Source: Ptiloglossa arizonensis (lineage: Eukaryota; Arthropoda; Insecta; Hymenoptera; Colletidae). Taken from it: a DNA stretch of 64,000 nucleotides. The notes below the pieces were generated by a model. It was not told the origin of the DNA. It searched no databases and saw nothing but the letters and a program-made list of their open reading frames with translations. The DNA is taken from NCBI RefSeq assembly GCF_051014685.1, contig NW_027478892.1, positions 334,097-398,096 of the forward strand, given 5' to 3'. The translations under genes were made by a program, and so were the position numbers. This document shows positions 1-12,339 of this stretch, piece after piece; the stretch's first letter is position 1; each line of letters opens with the position of its first letter.

Positions 1-382
1 TTCAAATGCAACAGAAATTTGCGGATTGGTCAATCCGTTCGCGAGATATGGCAGTTTGGAGGTAAGAACCACTTGAGAAACTCAAAATTTTCGCAGTTCT
101 GGTGCTCGAAACGAATAACTGGAACGGTCTAGGGGAAAACTACACATACTGTTGTAATCAGGCGAGTTTCTACATTCAAATGCAACAGAAATTTTGCGGA
201 TTGGTCAATCCGTTCGCGAGATATGGCAGTTTGGAGGTAAGAAACGCTTGAGAAACTCAAAATTTTCGCAGTTCTGATGCTCGAAACGAATGACTAGAAC
301 GGCCTAGGGGAGAAGTACGCATACCGTTGTAATCGGGCGAGTTTCTACTTTCAGATGCAATAGAAATCATGCGGATTGGTCA

Positions 383-2830
383 ATCCGTTCGCGAGATATG
401 GCCGTTTGGATGTAAGAAACGCTTGAGAAACTCAAAATTTTCGCAGTTCTGATGCTCGAAACGAATAACTAGAACGGCCTAGGGGAAAAGTGCGCAAACC
501 GTTGTAATTGGGCGAGTTTCTACTTTCAAATGCAACAGAAATTTTGCGGATTGGTCAATCCGTTCGCGAGATATGGCAGTTTGGAGGTAAGAAACGCTTG
601 AGAAACTCAAAATTTTCGCAGTTCTGATCCTCGAAACGAATAACTAGAACGGCCCAGGGGAAAAGTGCGCACACCGTTGTAATCGGGCGAGTTTCTACTT
701 TCAAATGCAACAGAAATTTTGCGGATTGATCAATCCGTTCGCGAGATATGGCAGTTTGGAGATATGAAACGCTTTAGAAACGCAAAATTTTCGCAGTTCT
801 GGTGCTCGAAACGAATAACTGGAACGGTCTAGGGGAAAACTACACATACTGTTGTAATCAGGCGAGTTTCTACTTTCAAATGCAACAGAAATTTTGCGGA
901 TTGGTCAATCCGTTCGCGAGATATGGCAGTTTGGAGGTAAGAACCACTTGAGAAACTCAAAATTTCGCAGTTCTGGTGCTCGAAACGAATAACTGGAACG
1001 GTCTAGGGGAAAACTACACATACTGTTGTAATCAGGCGAGTTTCTACATTCAAATGCAACAGAAATTTTGCGGATTGGTCAATCCGTTCGCGAGATATGG
1101 CAGTTTGGAGGTAAGAAACGCTTGAGAAACTCAAAATTTTCGCAGTTCTGATGCTCGAAACGAATGACTAGAACGGCCTAGGGGAGAAGTACGCATACCG
1201 TTGTAATCGGCGAGTTTCTACTTTCAGATGCAATAGAAATCATGCGGATTGGTCAATCCGTTCGCGAGATATGGCCGTTTGGATGTAAGAAACGCTTGAG
1301 AAACTCAAAATTTTCGCAGTTCTGATGCTCGAAACGAATAACTAGAACGGCCTAGGGGAAAAGTCCGCATGCCGTTGTAATCGGCCGAGTTTCTACTTTC
1401 AGAAGCAACAGAAATTTTGCGGATTGGTCAATCCGTTCGCGAGATATGGCAGTTTGGAGGTAAGAAACGCTTGAGAAACTCAAAATTTTCGCAGTTCTGG
1501 TGCTCGAAACGAATAACTGGAACGGTCTAGGGGAAAACTACACATACTGTTGTAATCAGGCGAGTTTCTACTTTCAAATGCAACAGAAATTTTGCGGATT
1601 GGTCAATCCGTTCGCGAGATATGGCAGTTTGGAGGTAAGAAGCGCTTGAGAAACTCAAAATTTTCGCAGTTCTGATGCTCGAAACGAATAACTGGAACGG
1701 CCTAGGGGAAAACTACACATACCGTTGTAATCGGGCGAGTTTCTACTTTCAGATGGAACTGAAATTATGCGGATTGGTCAATCATTTCGCGAGATATGGC
1801 CGTTTGGATGTAAGAAACGCTTGAGAAACTCAAAATTTTCGCAGTTCTGATGCTCGAAACGAATAACTAGAACGGCCTAGGGGAAAAGTCCGCATGCCGT
1901 TGTAATCGGGCGAGTTTCTACTTTCAAATGCAACAGAAATTTTGCGGATCGGTCAATCCGTCCGCGAGATATGGCAGTTTGGAGGTAAGAAACGCTTGAG
2001 AAACTCAAAATTTTCGCAGTTCTGGTGCTCGAAACGAATAACTGGAACGGTCTAGGGGAAAACTACACATACTGTTGTAATCAGGCGAGTTTCTACTTTC
2101 AAATGCAACAGAAATTTTGCGGATTGGTCAATCCGTTCGCGAGATATGGCAGTTTGGAGGTAAGAAACGCTTGAGAAACTCAAAATTTTCGCAGTTCTGA
2201 TGCTCGAAACGAATAACTAGAACGGCCCAGGGGAAAAGTGCGCATACCGTTGTAATCGGGCGATTTTCTACTTTCAAATGCAACAGAAATTTTGCGGATT
2301 GGTCAATCCGTTCGCGAGATATGGCAGTTTGGAGGTAAGGAACGCTTGAGAAACTCAAAATTTTCGCAGTTCTGATGCTCGAAACGAATGACTAGAACGG
2401 CCTAGGGGAGAAGTACGCACACCGTTGTAATCGGGCGAGATTCTACTTTCAGATGCAACAGAAATCATGCGGATTGGTATATCCGTTCGCGAGATATGGC
2501 CGTTTGGATGTAAGAAACGCTTGAGAAACTCAAAATTTTCGCAGTTCTGATGCTCGAAACGAATGACTAGAACGTCCCAGGGGAAAAGTGCGCACACCGT
2601 TGTAATCGGGCGAGTTTCTACTTTCAAACGCAACAGAAATTTTGCGGATTGGTCAATCCGTTCGCGAGATATGGCAGTTTGGAGGTAAGAAACGCTTGAG
2701 AAACTCAAAATTTTCGCAGTTCTGATGCTCGAAATGAATGACTAGGACGGCCTAGGGGAGAAGTACGCATACCGTTGTAATCGGGCGAGATTCTACTTTC
2801 AGATGCAACAGAAATCATGCGGATTGGTCT
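383..2830 (+). repeat. 14-monomer block, copy 1 (about 2,450 bp)
   Basis: The sequence from 383 matches the sequence from 2,831 at an offset of 2,448 bp, rising to 2,449 and 2,450 after two single-base deletions in this copy (near 960 and 1,208). The left limit is set by position 382 (A) against 2,830 (T). Order markers shared by both copies include CTGATCCTCG, the GATATGAAACGCTTTAG monomer (761 and 3,209), TTCTACATTC and AGATGGAACTG. One private change seen here is TCCGCGAG near 1,961 where copy 2 has TTCGCGAG. Confidence 0.85.
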
Positions 2831-3170
2831 ATCCGTTCGCGAGATATGGCCGTTTGGATGTAAGAAACGCTTGAGAAACTCAAAATTTTCGCAGTTCTGA
2901 TGCTCGAAACGAATAACTAGAACGGCCTAGGGGAAAAGTGCGCAAACCGTTGTAATTGGGCGAGTTTCTACTTTCAAATGCAACAGAAATTTTGCGGATT
3001 GGTCAATCCGTTCGCGAGATATGGCAGTTTGGAGGTAAGAAACGCTTGAGAAACTCAAAATTTTCGCAGTTCTGATCCTCGAAACGAATAACTAGAACGG
3101 CCCAGGGGAAAAGTGCGCACACCGTTGTAATCGGGCGAGTTTCTACTTTCAAATGCAACAGAAATTTTGC

Positions 3171-3184
3171 GGATTGATCAATCC
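3171..3184. other. Perfect 14-bp palindrome variant of the monomer dyad (example)
   Basis: GGATTGATCAATCC is its own reverse complement. Most monomers instead carry GGATTGGTCAATCC, with 6-bp arms (7 with the flanking C and G) around a 2-bp centre. Further palindromic copies are at 723-736, 5,796-5,809 and 8,946-8,959, and in the repeats derived from them. The variant is confined to the left domain. Other variants weaken the dyad: GGATTAATCAATCC, GGATTGGTCTATCC, and CAATCAG or CAATCAT endings. Confidence 0.85.
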
Positions 3185-4315
3185 GTTCGCGAGATATGGC
3201 AGTTTGGAGATATGAAACGCTTTAGAAACGCAAAATTTTCGCAGTTCTGGTGCTCGAAACGAATAACTGGAACGGTCTAGGGGAAAACTACACATACTGT
3301 TGTAATCAGGCGAGTTTCTACTTTCAAATGCAACAGAAATTTTGCGGATTGGTCAATCCGTTCGCGAGATATGGCAGTTTGGAGGTAAGAACCACTTGAG
3401 AAACTCAAAATTTTCGCAGTTCTGGTGCTCGAAACGAATAACTGGAACGGTCTAGGGGAAAACTACACATACTGTTGTAATCAGGCGAGTTTCTACATTC
3501 AAATGCAACAGAAATTTTGCGGATTGGTCAATCCGTTCGCGAGATATGGCAGTTTGGAGGTAAGAAACGCTTGAGAAACTCAAAATTTTCGCAGTTCTGA
3601 TGCTCGAAACGAATGACTAGAACGGCCTAGGGGAGAAGTACGCATACCGTTGTAATCGGGCGAGTTTCTACTTTCAGATGCAATAGAAATCATGCGGATT
3701 GGTCAATCCGTTCGCGAGATATGGCCGTTTGGATGTAAGAAACGCTTGAGAAACTCAAAATTTTCGCAGTTCTGATGCTCGAAACGAATAACTAGAACGG
3801 CCTAGGGGAAAAGTCCGCATGCCGTTGTAATCGGCCGAGTTTCTACTTTCAGAAGCAACAGAAATTTTGCGGATTGGTCAATCCGTTCGCGAGATATGGC
3901 AGTTTGGAGGTAAGAAACGCTTGAGAAACTCAAAATTTTCGCAGTTCTGGTGCTCGAAACGAATAACTGGAACGGTCTAGGGGAAAACTACACATACTGT
4001 TGTAATCAGGCGAGTTTCTACTTTCAAATGCAACAGAAATTTTGCGGATTGGTCAATCCGTTCGCGAGATATGGCAGTTTGGAGGTAAGAAGCGCTTGAG
4101 AAACTCAAAATTTTCGCAGTTCTGATGCTCGAAACGAATAACTGGAACGGCCTAGGGGAAAACTACACATACCGTTGTAATCGGGCGAGTTTCTACTTTC
4201 AGATGGAACTGAAATTATGCGGATTGGTCAATCATTTCGCGAGATATGGCCGTTTGGATGTAAGAAACGCTTGAGAAACTCAAAATTTTCGCAGTTCTGA
4301 TGCTCGAAACGAATG

Positions 4316-4490
4316 ACTAGAACGGCCTAGGGGAGAAGTACGCATACCGTTGTAATCGGGCGAGTTTCTACTTTCAGATGGAACTGAAATTATGCGGATT
4401 GGTCAATCATTTCGCGAGATATGGCCGTTTGGATGTAAGAAACGCTTGAGAAACTCAAAATTTTCGCAGTTCTGATGCTCGAAACGAATA
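4316..4490 (+). repeat. Single extra chimeric monomer
   Basis: Compared with copy 1 of the block there is one additional 175-bp unit here. Its front half reads GAATGACTAGAACGG with GGGGAGAAGTACGC, as in one left-domain type. Its back half reads AGATGGAACTGAAATTATGC with CAATCATTTCG, as in the monomer just before it, so the AGATGGAACTG motif occurs in two consecutive monomers (near 4,200 and 4,375). It is a hybrid of two types at full length, consistent with in-register recombination. Confidence 0.75.
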
Positions 4491-5365
4491 ACTAGAACGG
4501 CCTAGGGGAAAAGTCCGCATGCCGTTGTAATCGGGCGAGTTTCTACTTTCAAATGCAACAGAAATTTTGCGGATCGGTCAATCCGTTCGCGAGATATGGC
4601 AGTTTGGAGGTAAGAAACGCTTGAGAAACTCAAAATTTTCGCAGTTCTGGTGCTCGAAACGAATAACTGGAACGGTCTAGGGGAAAACTACACATACTGT
4701 TGTAATCAGGCGAGTTTCTACTTTCAAATGCAACAGAAATTTTGCGGATTGGTCAATCCGTTCGCGAGATATGGCAGTTTGGAGGTAAGAAACGCTTGAG
4801 AAACTCAAAATTTTCGCAGTTCTGATGCTCGAAACGAATAACTAGAACGGCCCAGGGGAAAAGTGCGCATACCGTTGTAATCGGGCGATTTTCTACTTTC
4901 AAATGCAACAGAAATTTTGCGGATTGGTCAATCCGTTCGCGAGATATGGCAGTTTGTAGGTAAGAAGCGCTTGAGAAACTCAAAATTTTCGCAGTTCTGA
5001 TGATCGAAACGAATAACTGGAACGGCCTACGGGAAAACTACACATACCGTTGTAATCGGGCGAATTTCTACTTTCAGATGCAACAGAAATTATGCGGATT
5101 GGTCAATCAGTTCGCGAGATATGGCCGTTTGGATGTAAGAAACGCTTGAGAAACTCAAAATTTTCGCAGTTCTGATACTCGAAACGAATAACTAGAACGG
5201 CCTAGGGGAAAAGTGCGCATGCCGTTGTAATCGGGCGAGTTTCTACTTTCAGAAGCAACAGAAATTTTGCGGATTGGTCAATCCGTTCGCGAGATATGGC
5301 AGTTTGGAGGTAAGGAACGCTTGAGAAACTCAAAATTTTCGCAGTTCTGATGCTCGAAACGAATG

Positions 5366-5385
5366 ACTAGAACGGCCTAGGGGAA
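5366..5385 (+). other. Junction of a 3-monomer (525-bp) offset jump
   Basis: Up to 5,365 the sequence matches 2,800 bp downstream (8,161 onward, GAATGAC). From 5,366 it matches 3,325 bp downstream (8,691 onward), including the GGGGAAAAGTGCGCAAACC block. The jump is 525 bp, exactly three monomers, and the junction monomer is a full-length hybrid. It marks either loss of three monomers here or gain of three near 8.2-8.7 kb. Confidence 0.7.
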
Positions 5386-7803
5386 AAGTGCGCAAACCGT
5401 TGTAACTGGGCGAGTTTCTACTTTCAAATGCAACAGAAATTTTGCGGATTGGTCAATCCGTTCGCGAGATATGGCAGTTTGGAGGTAAGAAACGCTTGAG
5501 AAACTCAAAATTTTCGCAGTTCTGATCCTCGAAACGAATAACTAGAACGGCCTAGGGGAAAAGTGCGCAAACCGTTGTAATTGGGCGAGTTTCTACTTTC
5601 AAATGCAACAGAAATTTTGCGGATTGGTCAATCCGTTCGCGAGATACGGCAGTTTGGAGGTAAGAACCACTTGAGAAACACAAACTTTTCACAGTTCTGA
5701 TGCTCGAAACGAATAACTAGAACGGCCCAGAGGAAAAGTGCGCATACCGTTGTAATCGGGCGAGTTTCTACTTTCAAATGCAACAGAAATTTTGCGGATT
5801 GATCAATCCGTTCGCGAGATATGGCAGTTTGGAGATATGAAACGCTTTAGAAACGCAAAATTTTCGCAGTTCTGGTGCTCGAAACGAATAACTGGAACGG
5901 TCTAGGGGAAAACTACACATACTGTTGTAATCAGGCGAGTTTCTACTTTCAAATGCAACAGAAATTTTGCGGATTGGTCAATCCGTTCGCGAGATATGGC
6001 AGTTTGGAGGTAAGAACCACTTGAGAAACTCAAAATTTTCGCAGTTCTGGTGCTCGAAACGAATAACTGGAACGGTCTAGGGGAAAACTACACATACTGT
6101 TGTAATCAGGCGAGTTTCTACATTCAAATGCAACAGAAATTTTGCGGATTGGTCAATCCGTTCGCGAGATATGGCAGTTTGGAGGTAAGAAACGCTTGAG
6201 AAACTCAAAATTTTCGCAGTTCTGATGCTCGAAACGAATGACTAGAACGGCCTAGGGGAGAAGTACGCATACCGTTGTAATCGGGCGAGTTTCTACTTTC
6301 AGATGCAATAGAAATCATGCGGATTGGTCAATCCGTTCGCGAGATATGGCCGTTTGGATGTAAGAAACGCTTGAGAAACTCAAAATTTTCGCAGTTCTGA
6401 TGCTCGAAACGAATAACTAGAACGGCCTAGGGGAAAAGTCCGCATGCCGTTGTAATCGGCCGAGTTTCTACTTTCAGAAGCAACAGAAATTTTGCGGATT
6501 GGTCAATCCGTTCGCGAGATATGGCAGTTTGGAGGTAAGAAACGCTTGAGAAACTCAAAATTTTCGCAGTTCTGGTGCTCGAAACGAATAACTGGAACGG
6601 TCTAGGGGAAAACTACACATACTGTTGTAATCAGGCGAGTTTCTACTTTCAAATGCAACAGAAATTTTGCGGATTGGTCAATCCGTTCGCGAGATATGGC
6701 AGTTTGGAGGTAAGAAGCGCTTGAGAAACTCAAAATTTTCGCAGTTCTGATGCTCGAAACGAATAACTGGAACGGCCTAGGGGAAAAGTCCGCATGCCGT
6801 TGTAATCGGCCGAGTTTCTACTTTCAGAAGCAACCGAAATTTTGCGGATTGGTCAATCCGTTCGCGAGATATGGCAGTTTGGATGTAAGAAACGCTTGAG
6901 AAACTCAAAATTTTCGCAGTTCTGGTGCTCGAAACGAATAACTGGAACGGTCTAGGGGAAAACTACACATACTGTTGTAATCAGGCGAGTTTCTACTTTC
7001 AAATGCAACAGAAATTTTGCGGATTGGTCAATCCGTTCGCGAGATATGGCAGTTTGGAGGTAAGAAGCGCTTGAGAAACTCAAAATTTTCGCAGTTCTGA
7101 TGCTCGAAACGAATAACTGGAACGGCCTAGGGGAAAACTACACATACCGTTGTAATCGGGCGAGTTTCTACTTTCAGATGGAACTGAAATTATGCGGATT
7201 GGTCAATCATTTCGCGAGATATGGCCGTTTGGATGTAAGAAACGCTTGAGAAACTCAAAATTTTCGCAGTTCTGATGCTCGAAACGAATAACTAGAACGG
7301 CCTAGGGGAAAAGTCCGCATGCCGTTGTAATCGGGCGAGTTTCTACTTTCAAATGCAACAGAAATTTTGCGGATCGGTCAATCCGTTCGCGAGATATGGC
7401 AGTTTGGAGGTAAGAAACGCTTGAGAAACTCAAAATTTTCGCAGTTCTGGTGCTCGAAACGAATAACTGGAACGGTCTAGGGGAAAACTACACATACTGT
7501 TGTAATCAGGCGAGTTTCTACTTTCAAATGCAACAGAAATTTTGCGGATTGGTCAATCCGTTCGCGAGATATGGCAGTTTGGAGGTAAGAAACGCTTGAG
7601 AAACTCAAAATTTTCGCAGTTCTGATGCTCGAAACGAATAACTAGAACGGCCCAGGGGAAAAGTGCGCATACCGTTGTAATCGGGCGATTTTCCACTTTC
7701 AAATGCAACAGAAATTTTGCGGATTGGTCAATCCGTTCGCGAGATATGGCAGTTTGTAGGTAAGAAGCGCTTGAGAAACTCAAAATTTTCGCAGTTCTGA
7801 TGA

Positions 7804-9553
7804 TCGAAACGAATAACTGGAACGGCCTAGGGGAAAACTACACATTCCGTTGTAATCGGGCGAATTTCTACTTTCAGATGCAACAGAAATTATGCGGATT
7901 GGTCAATCAGTTCGCGAGATATGGCCGTTTGGATGTAAGAAACGCTTGAGAAACTCAAAATTTTCGCAGTTCTGATACTCGAAACGAATAACTAGAACGG
8001 CCTAGGGGAAAAGTGCGCATGCCGTTGTAATCGGGCGAGTTTCTACTTTCAGAAGCAACAGAAATTTTGCGGATTGGTCAATCCGTTCGCGAGATATGGC
8101 AGTTTGGAGGTAAGGAACGCTTGAGAAACTCAAAATTTTCGCAGTTCTGATGCTCGAAACGAATGACTAGAACGGCCTAGGGGAGAAGTACGCACACCGT
8201 TGTAATCGGGCGAGATTCTACTTTCAGATGCAACAGAAATCATGCGGATTGGTCTATCCGTTCGCGAGATATGGCCGTTTGGATGTAAGAAACGCTTGAG
8301 AAACTCAAAATTTTCGCAGTTCTGATGCTCGAAACGAATGACTAGAACGGCCCAGGGGAAAAGTGCGCACACCGTTGTAATCGGGCGAGTTTCTACTTTC
8401 AAACGCAACAGAAATTTTGCGGATTGGTCAATCCGTTCGCGAGATATGACAGTTTGGAGGTAAGAAACGCTTGAGAAACTCAAAATTTTCGCAGTTCTGA
8501 TGCTCGAAACGAATGACTAGGACGGCCTAGGGGAGAAGTACGCATACCGTTGTAATCGGGCGAGATTCTACTTTCAGATGCAACAGAAATCATGCGGATT
8601 GGTCTATCCGTTCGCGAGATATGGCCGTTTGGATGTAAGAAACGCTTGAGAAACTCAAAATTTTCGCAGTTCTGATGCTCGAAACGAATAACTAGAACGG
8701 CCTAGGGGAAAAGTGCGCAAACCGTTGTAATTGGGCGAGTTTCTACTTTCAAATGCAACAGAAATTTTGCGGATTGGTCAATCCGTTCGCGAGATATGGC
8801 AGTTTGGAGGTAAGAACCACTTGAGAAACACAAACTTTTCACAGTTCTGATGCTCGAAACGAATAACTAGAACGGCCCAGAGGAAAAGTGCGCAAACCGT
8901 TGTAATCGGGCGAGTTTCTACTTTCAAATGCAACAGAAATTTTGCGGATTGATCAATCCGTTCGCGAGATATGGCAGTTTGGAGATATGAAACGCTTTAG
9001 AAACGCAAAATTTTCGCAGTTCTGGTGCTCGAAACGAATAACTGGAACGGTCTAGGGGAAAACTACACATACTGTTGTAATCAGGCGAGTTTCTACTTTC
9101 AAATGCAACAGAAATTTTGCGGATTGGTCAATCCGTTCGCGAGATATGGCAGTTTGGAGGTAAGAACCACTTGAGAAACTCAAAATTTTCGCAGTTCTGA
9201 TGCTCGAAACGAATAACTAGAACGGCCCAGAGGAAAAGTGCGCATACCGTTGTAATCGGGCGAGTTTCTACTTTCAAATGCAACAGAAATTTTGCGGATT
9301 GATCAATCCGTTCGCGAAATATGGCCGTTTGGATGTAAGAAACGCTTGAGAAACTCAAAATTTTCGCAGTTCTGATGCTCGAAACGAATAACTAGAACGG
9401 CCTAGGGGAAAAGTCCGCATGCCGTTGTAATCGGCCGAGTTTCTACTTTCAGAAGCAACAGAAATTTTGCGGATTGGTCAATCCGTTCGCGAGATATGGC
9501 AGTTTGGAGGTAAGAAACGCTTGAGAAACTCAAAATTTTCGCAGTTCTGGTGC
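7804..9553 (+). repeat. 1,750-bp (10-monomer) tandem duplication, copy 1
   Basis: The sequence matches 9,554-11,303 at offset 1,750. The left limit is GATGATCG against GGTGCTCG just before 7,804/9,554. The only difference I noticed is position 8,895 (A, in GCGCAAACC) against 10,645 (T, GCGCATACC). The same pair recurs at 15,679-17,428 and 17,429-19,178 inside the larger repeat, so this duplication is older than the 7,875-bp event. Confidence 0.88.
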
Positions 9554-11303
9554 TCGAAACGAATAACTGGAACGGCCTAGGGGAAAACTACACATTCCGT
9601 TGTAATCGGGCGAATTTCTACTTTCAGATGCAACAGAAATTATGCGGATTGGTCAATCAGTTCGCGAGATATGGCCGTTTGGATGTAAGAAACGCTTGAG
9701 AAACTCAAAATTTTCGCAGTTCTGATACTCGAAACGAATAACTAGAACGGCCTAGGGGAAAAGTGCGCATGCCGTTGTAATCGGGCGAGTTTCTACTTTC
9801 AGAAGCAACAGAAATTTTGCGGATTGGTCAATCCGTTCGCGAGATATGGCAGTTTGGAGGTAAGGAACGCTTGAGAAACTCAAAATTTTCGCAGTTCTGA
9901 TGCTCGAAACGAATGACTAGAACGGCCTAGGGGAGAAGTACGCACACCGTTGTAATCGGGCGAGATTCTACTTTCAGATGCAACAGAAATCATGCGGATT
10001 GGTCTATCCGTTCGCGAGATATGGCCGTTTGGATGTAAGAAACGCTTGAGAAACTCAAAATTTTCGCAGTTCTGATGCTCGAAACGAATGACTAGAACGG
10101 CCCAGGGGAAAAGTGCGCACACCGTTGTAATCGGGCGAGTTTCTACTTTCAAACGCAACAGAAATTTTGCGGATTGGTCAATCCGTTCGCGAGATATGAC
10201 AGTTTGGAGGTAAGAAACGCTTGAGAAACTCAAAATTTTCGCAGTTCTGATGCTCGAAACGAATGACTAGGACGGCCTAGGGGAGAAGTACGCATACCGT
10301 TGTAATCGGGCGAGATTCTACTTTCAGATGCAACAGAAATCATGCGGATTGGTCTATCCGTTCGCGAGATATGGCCGTTTGGATGTAAGAAACGCTTGAG
10401 AAACTCAAAATTTTCGCAGTTCTGATGCTCGAAACGAATAACTAGAACGGCCTAGGGGAAAAGTGCGCAAACCGTTGTAATTGGGCGAGTTTCTACTTTC
10501 AAATGCAACAGAAATTTTGCGGATTGGTCAATCCGTTCGCGAGATATGGCAGTTTGGAGGTAAGAACCACTTGAGAAACACAAACTTTTCACAGTTCTGA
10601 TGCTCGAAACGAATAACTAGAACGGCCCAGAGGAAAAGTGCGCATACCGTTGTAATCGGGCGAGTTTCTACTTTCAAATGCAACAGAAATTTTGCGGATT
10701 GATCAATCCGTTCGCGAGATATGGCAGTTTGGAGATATGAAACGCTTTAGAAACGCAAAATTTTCGCAGTTCTGGTGCTCGAAACGAATAACTGGAACGG
10801 TCTAGGGGAAAACTACACATACTGTTGTAATCAGGCGAGTTTCTACTTTCAAATGCAACAGAAATTTTGCGGATTGGTCAATCCGTTCGCGAGATATGGC
10901 AGTTTGGAGGTAAGAACCACTTGAGAAACTCAAAATTTTCGCAGTTCTGATGCTCGAAACGAATAACTAGAACGGCCCAGAGGAAAAGTGCGCATACCGT
11001 TGTAATCGGGCGAGTTTCTACTTTCAAATGCAACAGAAATTTTGCGGATTGATCAATCCGTTCGCGAAATATGGCCGTTTGGATGTAAGAAACGCTTGAG
11101 AAACTCAAAATTTTCGCAGTTCTGATGCTCGAAACGAATAACTAGAACGGCCTAGGGGAAAAGTCCGCATGCCGTTGTAATCGGCCGAGTTTCTACTTTC
11201 AGAAGCAACAGAAATTTTGCGGATTGGTCAATCCGTTCGCGAGATATGGCAGTTTGGAGGTAAGAAACGCTTGAGAAACTCAAAATTTTCGCAGTTCTGG
11301 TGC
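9554..11303 (+). repeat. 1,750-bp tandem duplication, copy 2
   Basis: This is the second copy of 7,804-9,553. The join lies between 9,554 and about 9,576 and forms a hybrid monomer: the front reads CTGGTGCTCG as in one type, but it continues GGCCTAGGGG with CTACACATTCCG as in another. After 11,303 the original continuation GGTCTAGGGG resumes. Confidence 0.88.
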
Positions 11304-12331
11304 TCGAAACGAATAACTGGAACGGTCTAGGGGAAAACTACACATACTGTTGTAATCAGGCGAGTTTTTACTTTCAAATGCAACAGAAATTTTGCGGATT
11401 GGTCAATCCGTTCGCGAGATATGGCAGTTTGGAGGTAAGAAGCGCTTGAGAAACTCAAAATTTTCGCACTTCTGGTGCTCGAAACGAATAACTGGAACGT
11501 TCTAGGGGAAAACTACACATACTGTTGTAATCAGGCGAGTTTCTACTTTCAAATGCAACAGAAATTTTGCGGATTGGTCAATCCGTTCGCGAGATATGGC
11601 AGTTTGGAGGTAAGAAACGCTTGAGAAACTCAAAATTTTCGCAGTTCTGATGCTCGAAACGAATAACTAGAACGGCCCAGGGGAAAAGTGCGCATACCGT
11701 TGTAATCGGGCGATTTTCTACTTTCAAATGCAACAGAAATTTTGCGGATTGGTCAATCCGTTCGCGAGATATGGCAGTTTGGAGGTAAGAAGCGCTTGAG
11801 AAACTCAAAATTTTAGGAGTTCTGATGATCGAAACGAATAACTAGAACGGCCCAGGGGAAAAGTGCGCATACCGTTGTAATCGGGCGAGTTTCTACTTTC
11901 AGATGCAACAGAAATTATGCGGATTGGTCAATCAGTTCGCGAGATATGGCCGTTTGGATGTAAGAAACGCTTGAGAAACTCAAAATTTTCGCAGTTCTGA
12001 TGCTCGAAACGAATAACTAGAACGGCCTAGGGGAAAAGTGCGCATGCCGTTGTAATCGGGCGAGTTTCTACTTTCAGAAGCAACAGAAATTGTGCGGATT
12101 GGTCAATCCGTTCGCGAGATATGGCAGTTTGGAGGTAAGAAACGCTTGAGAAACTCAAAATTTTCGCAGTTCTGATGCTCGAAACGAATGACTAGAACGG
12201 CCTAGGGGAGAAGTACGCATACCGTTGTAATCGGGCGAGTTTCTACTTTCAGATGCAACAGAAATCATGCGGATTGGTCAATCCGTTCGCGAGATATGGC
12301 AGTTTGGAGGTAAGAAACGCTTGAGAAACTC

Positions 12332-12339
12332 AAAATTTT
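12332..12339. other. AAAATTTT tract within the monomer (example)
   Basis: The self-complementary AAAATTTT occurs in nearly all monomers, followed 105 bp downstream (centre to centre) by AAATTTT at 12,438-12,443. Such A/T tracts are known to favour intrinsic bending. 105 bp is about ten helical turns, so the two tracts would lie on the same face of naked DNA. No function can be read from this alone. Confidence 0.5.

Larger units (their letters stand above)
2831..4956 (+). repeat. 14-monomer block, copy 2, with one extra monomer
   Basis: This is the second copy of the block beginning at 383. It matches with offset 2,450 until 4,315, where copy 1 has GAATAAC and this copy has GAATGAC. After one additional monomer it matches again with offset 2,625. 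The match ends at 4,957, where this copy has GTTTGTAGG against GTTTGGAGG. The block beyond that point matches 7,553 onward instead (offset 2,800). Confidence 0.8.

Noticed and set aside
2220..2240. CCTAGG and TCGCGA as functional sites
   Set aside because: Both are short palindromes (AvrII- and NruI-type sites). CCTAGG is lost in the CCCAGG and TCTAGG monomer types without other consequence, so they are useful as markers only.
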